Part shown: positions 57,518 to 64,000 of the stretch, piece after piece
Position numbering within the stretch: position 1 is the stretch's first letter
Layout: each line of letters starts with the position of its first letter
Origin: Arthrobacter agilis
GTDB taxonomy: Bacteria > Actinomycetota > Actinomycetes > Actinomycetales > Micrococcaceae
Length of the DNA stretch: 64,000 nt
Direction: 5' to 3'
Assembly (NCBI RefSeq): GCF_030816075.1
Contig: NZ_JAUSXO010000001.1
Location: 372,001 to 436,000, forward strand
The notes under the pieces: model-generated
The model's input: only the letters and a program-made list of their open reading frames with translations
What the model was told of the DNA's origin: nothing
The model's database searches: none
Position numbers and translations under genes: made by a program

Positions 57518-58347
57518 GTCCGCAGCTCACGGCGCAGGACTACGCGCTCTCCGGATCCGCGCGGCCCCTCGCGGCGCTGTACTCGCGCAACGCCAAGGCG
57601 GTGATCGCCCGCGGCCTCCTCGCCACCCGCAGCAGCAACTGGCTGATCATGGTGTCCGGCTTCTTCGAGCCCGTGCTCTACCTGGTGTCCATGGGTGTGG
57701 GCCTCGGCGCGCTGGTGGGCACGGTCGAGGGCCCGGGCGGTCAGGAGATCAGTTACGCGGCGTACATCGCGCCCGCGCTGCTCGCCGTCTCCGCGATGAA
57801 CGGCGCCGTGTACGACAGCACGTGGAACGTCTTCTTCAAGATGAACTTCGCGAAGCTCTACCAGGGGATGCTCTACACCTCCCTCGGACCGCTGGACGTG
57901 GCGATCGGGGAGATCTTCCTGGCCCTGCTGCGGGGAGCCCTGTACGCCACCGGCTTCACGGCGGTCATGGGCCTCATGGGGCTCCTCACCACACCCGTCG
58001 CACTGCTCGTGATCCCGGCGTCCGTGGTGATCGCGTTCGGATTCGCGTCCTTCGGGATGGGCATCACGAGCTTCATGAAGACGTTCCAGCAGATGGAGTG
58101 GATCAACTTCGTGATGCTGCCGATGTTCCTGTTCTCGGCAACGTTCTACCCGCTCAGCGTGTACCCGCAGGGCATCCAGTGGTTCATCCAGGCGCTGCCC
58201 CTGTGGCACGGGGTGGAACTGCTTCGGCAGATCAGCGTCGCCTCGTTCACGACGGCCACGATCATCCACCTCGGCTACTTCCTGGTGATGATCGCCGTCG
58301 GCATGCTCCTCACCACGCTGCGCCTGCGGAAGCTGTTCCTCAAGTAG
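57514..58347 (+). CDS. ABC-2 type transporter permease, second subunit
   Basis: A 277-residue ABC-2 membrane protein similar in layout to its neighbour (MVSGFFEPVLYLVSMGVGLGALV, YIAPALLAVSAMNGAVYDSTWN, FVMLPMFLFSATFYPLSVYP). With the ATPase and the first permease it forms a heteromeric exporter of the NodIJ/DrrAB type. The cargo is unknown; lipid, polysaccharide or small-molecule export are the usual roles. Confidence 0.9.
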   Translation: MSPQLTAQDYALSGSARPLAALYSRNAKAVIARGLLATRSSNWLIMVSGFFEPVLYLVSMGVGLGALVGTVEGPGGQEISYAAYIAPALLAVSAMNGAVYDSTWNVFFKMNFAKLYQGMLYTSLGPLDVAIGEIFLALLRGALYATGFTAVMGLMGLLTTPVALLVIPASVVIAFGFASFGMGITSFMKTFQQMEWINFVMLPMFLFSATFYPLSVYPQGIQWFIQALPLWHGVELLRQISVASFTTATIIHLGYFLVMIAVGMLLTTLRLRKLFLK

Positions 58348-58366
58348 GGTCCGGCCGGGCCCGGCG

Positions 58367-59068
58367 CTAGGGGACGAGGGTGGCGTACACGACGTAGTTG
58401 TCGTCGAACTCCCCGGTGTCGGGGTTGTACCCGTCGCACGTGATGAGACGCACCTCGGAGCCCGGGGTGTTGCCGTACACCGTGAGGGTGGGGAACTCGT
58501 CCTTCCGGTACGCCTCCCCGCGCTGGACCTCGAAGACCGCCGTCGTGCCGTCCTCACGGGTGACGTCGATGCGGTCGCCGGCCCCGAGGGCCCGGAGATC
58601 GGCGAAGACGCCCTTGCCGCCGTCGGTCGCGTTCACGTGGCCGAGCATCACGGCAGGCCCGCGATCGCCCGGGGTGGGGGACTGGTCGTACCAGCCGGCG
58701 GGAGCGCCCGGGCCGTCGGGCGGTACCTCGAGGCTCCGGTTCTCGCGGAGGCCGAGGCGGAGCAGATCCGTCCTGACGCCGATGGAGGGGATCTCGAGGG
58801 TCACGGGTGCTGAGGCGGGGAGCACCGCGGGTCCGGTCGGCGCGGCCGCACCGGAGGGGCCCGTCGAGGGAGCAGCGGGAGGGGCAGGGGATGTGGGGGT
58901 GGACGGGGCGGCAGGGGCCGACGGCGTCGCGACGGCCGCCGGGGAGTCCGCTGCCGTGGCCTCGGGCGCCGCGGGGGAGCCGGCGGAGGAGCAGCCGGCG
59001 AGGAGGAAAAGGGCGACCACCGCCGGGGCCGTGAAGCCCCAGCGGTGGTCGGTTGCTCTACTGGTCAC
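58367..59068 (-). CDS. Class F sortase, lipoprotein form
   Basis: A 233-residue transpeptidase-like protein. The N-terminus has a lipobox ending LLAGC (Cys26), so it is probably a lipoprotein rather than a single-pass membrane protein. A long Ala/Pro/Ser linker (27-85) follows. The sortase domain has VTLEIPSIGVRTDLLRLGL, His144 in LGHVNA and Cys211 in LITCDGY. After the Cys the sequence is GYNPDTGEFDDNYVVYA, without the Arg usual in this place, so the catalytic Arg may be missing or moved. It follows the CHRD gene by 12 bases on the same strand. GTG 59068 start. Confidence 0.85.
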   Translation of the reverse strand: MTSRATDHRWGFTAPAVVALFLLAGCSSAGSPAAPEATAADSPAAVATPSAPAAPSTPTSPAPPAAPSTGPSGAAAPTGPAVLPASAPVTLEIPSIGVRTDLLRLGLRENRSLEVPPDGPGAPAGWYDQSPTPGDRGPAVMLGHVNATDGGKGVFADLRALGAGDRIDVTREDGTTAVFEVQRGEAYRKDEFPTLTVYGNTPGSEVRLITCDGYNPDTGEFDDNYVVYATLVP

Positions 59069-59080
59069 GAGGTACCGGGA

Positions 59081-59860
59081 TCAGGCGTTCTGTGCTGCGC
59101 GACGGCGCACGGCGAAGGTTCCACCGGCTGCTGCCGCGAGGACGAGCCCTCCGCCGAGGGCGATCATGCCGACCGAACCGGAGCCGGACTCGGTGGCGAC
59201 ACCGGTGTCCGCTCCGCCCGAGGGCATGGCACCCATCTGGGTCTGCACGAGGGTGCCGCACAGTGCGGGGGAGGTGGCGCCGAGGGGCAGCGCCGGGTCG
59301 AGGTCGCTCGGGGAGTTGAAGACCTCCGCGGGGACACCGGCGGTTGCGGGATCCAGGCCGTGCACGACGACGACCGCCGTGCCGGACTCGAGGGACGCCT
59401 TGGTGGCGGCGTCCAGCGTGATGGTGCGCTGCACGCTGTAGGTCCCGCCCTGGCCGCCCAGCTGGAGGTTCAGGCCTTCGGCCGGCGTCGTGGCACCGCT
59501 GGTGGTCAGGGTGGTCTGGATCGCTCCGTAGAGATCAGCGGCTTCGGTGACGCTGACGATGCCGTCGCCATTGGCGTCCTTCGCCATGGTGGGGCACTGT
59601 CCGAGCGCTCCGCCGTGGACGTGCTGGACGTGCGGGTACGGACCGTCCATGAAGGTCTGGGCGAGACCGGAGACCTGGAGGTTGACGGTGGCCTGGTCGC
59701 CCTTGACGTCGACGGTGATGCTGCCGGTGCCGGTGGTGCCGTTCAGCTGGCCGAGGGTCGAGGAGTAGGAGGCGTCGGCGGCCATCGCGGGGGAGCCGGC
59801 CAGGGCGACGGCGCCGAGGGCGAGTGCCGGTACTGCCAGGAAACGCATCTTCTTGTTCAT
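59081..59860 (-). CDS. CHRD domain surface protein
   Basis: A 259-residue secreted protein with a signal peptide (MNKKMRFLAVPALALGAVA to AMA). It has a CHRD (chordin) beta-sandwich with HVQHVHGGALGQCP and VVVVHGLDP, a Ca-binding-like DANGDGIVSV, and a C-terminal ADTG motif with a hydrophobic helix and RRRAAQNA tail. The tail looks like a sorting signal for the neighbouring class F sortase. ATG 59858-59860 has GGAGGAAC upstream. Probably wall-anchored by that sortase. Confidence 0.88.
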   Translation of the reverse strand: MNKKMRFLAVPALALGAVALAGSPAMAADASYSSTLGQLNGTTGTGSITVDVKGDQATVNLQVSGLAQTFMDGPYPHVQHVHGGALGQCPTMAKDANGDGIVSVTEAADLYGAIQTTLTTSGATTPAEGLNLQLGGQGGTYSVQRTITLDAATKASLESGTAVVVVHGLDPATAGVPAEVFNSPSDLDPALPLGATSPALCGTLVQTQMGAMPSGGADTGVATESGSGSVGMIALGGGLVLAAAAGGTFAVRRRAAQNA

Positions 59861-60031
59861 GGTGTGTTCCTCCATAGAGCGAGTGAGGCGCACCGTAGGG
59901 CGCGCATGCCTGTACTTCGGGGTGATCGGCATCACGGATGGGCGGAGGTGGGAGAAGTCTTCGAGGAACCTGACAGTTCGCCCGCGGTGGAAGGCACCGG
60001 GGCGGGCCCGGGCATGGGGAAGAATGATCCC

Positions 60032-60520
60032 ATGCAGTCACTAGGGAGCAATGAGCGGCCAGCGGGCCGGGGCATGAGCATGCGCATGGGCAGTGCCGGG
60101 ATGGCGGTCATGCTGGTCGTGTTCCTGGTCGCCGTGGTCTTCGCGGCGAACCAGAACGACGTGATCGGCTGGCTCGTGGTGATCATCTCGCTGGGGTGGC
60201 TCCTGATCTTCGGCTTCGTGGTCTTCAGCCTACGCTCCGCCGCGCGGAAGGCCGCCGCCCGCCTGCAGGGCCACGGGGCCTTCGGCGCCCCGGGACAGTC
60301 GCCCGCGGGCCCCCCGGCCGCCGACCGCGCACGGGACCTGAAGCTCGACCACAGCTTCAAGATCGTGCAGGTGCAGGTGGGCGTGGTCCGCGACTATCTC
60401 GGCAAGGACGAGGGAATGGTCGAGCGTGCCCTCGAGACGATCGAGATCACCTCGCACAACGCCCGCTCCATGATGAAGGGGTCCAGTGAGGGTCCTGTCG
60501 AGGGGACCGTCGTCGAGTGA
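60032..60520 (+). CDS. Hypothetical membrane protein with cytoplasmic C-terminus
   Basis: A 162-residue protein of unknown function. Two helices near the N-terminus (GMAVMLVVFLVAVVFAANQ and VIGWLVVIISLGWLLIFGFVVFSL, residues about 23-67) are followed by a Pro/Gly linker and a helical stretch with LDHSFKIVQVQVGVVRDYLGKD and a Glu/Met-rich tail. ATG 60032 has GGGGAAGA upstream. It is divergent from the CHRD gene and 52 bases upstream of xthA. A GTGAT-CGGC-ATCAC palindrome (59922-59935) lies in the gap to CHRD. Confidence 0.65.
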   Translation: MQSLGSNERPAGRGMSMRMGSAGMAVMLVVFLVAVVFAANQNDVIGWLVVIISLGWLLIFGFVVFSLRSAARKAAARLQGHGAFGAPGQSPAGPPAADRARDLKLDHSFKIVQVQVGVVRDYLGKDEGMVERALETIEITSHNARSMMKGSSEGPVEGTVVE

Positions 60521-60572
60521 GGGCGTCCCGCCGGGAGCACCGGGGGACACCCTGCGGGGTAAGGTTGATCGG

Positions 60573-62482
<1,910 letters not shown>

Positions 62483-62485
62483 TCC

Positions 62486-63085
62486 ATGTGCGCCCCGACC
62501 GGTCAGCCCCACGGAGTGGTGACAGCCCTCGCAGGCCCGCGCCCGAGCGGTAGCTGCGTCGGCGTCACCATCCCCATCCCCGAACCCCTCGCCGGCGACC
62601 TGGAATCGTGGCGTGGGTCCTTCGGCGATCCGATGGCGGCGGTCGTGCCGCCGCACATCACCCTCATCACGACGACGCCGGCCACCGACTGGGACGAGAC
62701 CATCGACCACGTGCGCTCCGTCGCCCGCCGCCAGCGTCCGTTCACGGTGCGCCTGGTCGGCACCGGGTCCTTCCGGCCGGTCTCGCCCGTGGTATTCCTG
62801 AACCTCGAGGAGGGGTTCGACGAATGCGTGGCGCTGCACACGCAGCTCCAGGCGGGACCGCTCGACCGCGACCTCGAGTTCCCCTTCCACCCGCACGTCA
62901 CGGTGGCCCACGACGTCTCCGAGGCGGGACTGGACGCTGCCGTCGAGGTGCTCCAGGCGTTCGAGGCCTCCTTCGAGGTGCGATCCATGGGACTCTATGA
63001 GCACGTGCCGTCAGGGCTGTGGAAGTTGAGGGAGGAGCTGCACTTTGGCGAAGACGCTGACAGCTCCGAAGCCGCCGCGGGTTGA
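62486..63085 (+). CDS. 2'-5' RNA ligase family protein
   Basis: A 199-residue 2H phosphoesterase with the two HxT motifs PHITLI and PHVTVAHD. Members act as 2'-5' RNA ligases or cyclic phosphodiesterases; the substrate is unknown for this group. ATG 62486 lies three bases after the trpS stop; a GTG at 62519 with GGAG is an alternative start. Its 3' end overlaps the next gene by 41 bases. Confidence 0.83.
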   Translation: MCAPTGQPHGVVTALAGPRPSGSCVGVTIPIPEPLAGDLESWRGSFGDPMAAVVPPHITLITTTPATDWDETIDHVRSVARRQRPFTVRLVGTGSFRPVSPVVFLNLEEGFDECVALHTQLQAGPLDRDLEFPFHPHVTVAHDVSEAGLDAAVEVLQAFEASFEVRSMGLYEHVPSGLWKLREELHFGEDADSSEAAAG

Positions 63086-64000
63086 CCAGCCGTCACCCGC
63101 CAGCCTGACCGACCTGCAGCACCGGGTCATCGACGCCCAGGTCAAGGTCGGCCGGCTGACCCGGTCCGGGACCGGGGGAGCGGAGCTCCTGTTCGCCCGG
63201 GTGGACCTCGCCCTGTGCCGGTTCTTCACCCTGCGGCCCGTGCGGGTGTTCGTGCTCTACAACGAGCGGCGCGGGCCTCTGATGGCCGCGGGTCTGGCCT
63301 ACCGCCTGTTCTTCGCGATCGCCGCGCTCCTGTTCGTCGGCTTCGCGACCTTCGGGCTCGTGATCGCCGGCAACGAGGCGCTGCGGGGCATCGTCATCGA
63401 CGCCCTGGCCCAGGCCGTACCGGGACTGATCACCGTGGAGGGGCGGGGCGGGCTGGTGGAGCCCGACGCCCTCTTCAGCGAGACGACCGGCTTCGGCATC
63501 ACCCTGCTCGTCTCCTCCGTCGTCACGCTCGCCACGTCGCTCGGCTGGGTGTCCGGCATGCGGGAGGCCATGCGCGGCATCTTCGACCTTGCGCCCGTCA
63601 TGGGCAACCCCGTGCTGATCAAGGTCAAGGACCTGCTCACGCTCGCCCTGCTGGCCGTCGTCATGCTCGTGACCACCGTGCTCGGGGTGCTCGCGAACGA
63701 CACGCTCGGTGCGCTGCTCGCACTGCTGAACCTGGACTCCGTGAGCCGGGTGCTGACGCAGCTCGCCGGATTCGCGGTGATGGTCATCCTCGACACGCTC
63801 GTGGCCGTGGTCCTGCTGCACAGCGCGTCCGCCATCGAGATGCCCCGCGTGTCACTGCTGCAGGGCGCGGTGATCGCCGGGATCGGCAGCACCATCCTGC
63901 GGACCTTCTCGACGCTCCTGCTGTCCGGGCTCGGCCGGAACGCCATCCTGCTGCAGTTCGCGGTGATCCTGGGCCTCTTCGTCTGGTTCTTCTTCCTCAG
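63045..64000 (+). CDS. YihY/BrkB family membrane protein (3' end outside window)
   Basis: 318 codons are visible and the frame runs off the end. The family start RGPLMAAGLAYRLFFAIAALLFVGF follows an N-terminal soluble part of about 75 residues. Further helices include FGITLLVSSVVTLATSLGW, LLTLALLAVVMLVTTVLGVLA and LAGFAVMVILDTLVAVVLL. The YihY/BrkB family resembles RNase BN in name only; its role is unknown. The TTG start at 63045 has GGGAGGAG 8 bases upstream and is inside the previous gene. Confidence 0.8.
   Translation, partial: MAKTLTAPKPPRVDQPSPASLTDLQHRVIDAQVKVGRLTRSGTGGAELLFARVDLALCRFFTLRPVRVFVLYNERRGPLMAAGLAYRLFFAIAALLFVGFATFGLVIAGNEALRGIVIDALAQAVPGLITVEGRGGLVEPDALFSETTGFGITLLVSSVVTLATSLGWVSGMREAMRGIFDLAPVMGNPVLIKVKDLLTLALLAVVMLVTTVLGVLANDTLGALLALLNLDSVSRVLTQLAGFAVMVILDTLVAVVLLHSASAIEMPRVSLLQGAVIAGIGSTILRTFSTLLLSGLGRNAILLQFAVILGLFVWFFFL

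Noticed and set aside
59922..59935. GTGAT-CGGC-ATCAC as an operator
   Set aside because: Only five-base arms, no second copy and no adjacent regulator; chance at this length is high.

Overview
The window is high-GC actinobacterial chromosome with dense gene packing, frequent GTG and TTG starts and G/C-rich third codon positions. Gene content (monomeric NADP isocitrate dehydrogenase, DUF6350-purN, a ZTP riboswitch ahead of glyA-folD, LAxTG-type wall anchoring, CHRD protein with a class F sortase, Stealth-type phosphotransferase) points to a member of the Micrococcaceae close to Arthrobacter. This assignment is inferred from gene families, not from a marker gene. I see no tRNA, rRNA, insertion sequence, prophage or CRISPR array. 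The first gene (aldo/keto reductase) and the last (YihY/BrkB) run off the window edges.

1-14.7 kb: mostly single genes. They include an aldo/keto reductase, a TetR regulator of the butyrolactone-receptor type, an AI-2E family permease overlapping a 2-hydroxyacid dehydrogenase, and an NAD-dependent epimerase divergent from its probable TetR repressor with clear palindromic operators between them. Further on are a VOC protein, a GT87-like membrane protein, a YeeZ-like reductase, an SRPBCC protein, a three-domain glutaminase (glutaminase + STAS + cyclic-nucleotide-binding), a pentapeptide-repeat protein, a CPBP protease with a long Pro/Ala tail and a DUF1275 protein.

14.7-22.5 kb: one tight operon for peptide uptake: lipoprotein binding protein, two permeases, a gamma-glutamyltransferase-family enzyme, a fused double ATPase and a GntR regulator. 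The gene set suggests import and breakdown of gamma-glutamyl peptides or a related amide.

22.4-30.9 kb: phospholipase D-type enzyme, MBL hydrolase, SRAP (HMCES/YedK) protein, DoxX-like protein, a CpdA-like phosphodiesterase, an MSMEG_6728-type protein, a Stealth phosphotransferase whose best ribosome-binding site points to an ATT start, a DUF1684 protein and a TauE/SafE permease.

30.9-39.9 kb: core metabolism: DUF6350, purN, corA, an MFS transporter, purH and icd, with strong hairpin terminators.

39.9-43.6 kb: the most unusual locus. A Val/Pro-rich exported protein is followed by an 805-residue secreted protein made of nine chaplin-like modules (three without Cys, six with a Cys pair), a Pro/Thr stalk and an LASTG sorting signal.

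43.7-52.9 kb: a Gfo/Idh/MocA oxidoreductase, then (all minus strand) chvE-mmsB-mmsA sugar ABC genes, a ROK repressor, a gamma-carbonic-anhydrase-like protein, purU and a flavin monooxygenase. The promoters of mmsA and the ROK gene share a GCGTT-N6-TTGAC element.

52.9-64 kb: a ZTP riboswitch followed by glyA, a small Cys-rich reading frame and folD. Then come a three-gene NodIJ-type ABC exporter, a CHRD surface protein with a lipoprotein class F sortase lacking an evident catalytic Arg, xthA, trpS, a 2H phosphoesterase and a YihY/BrkB protein. Five folate/purine genes (purN, purH, purU, glyA, folD) and the ZTP sensor tie the core part of the window to one-carbon and purine supply.
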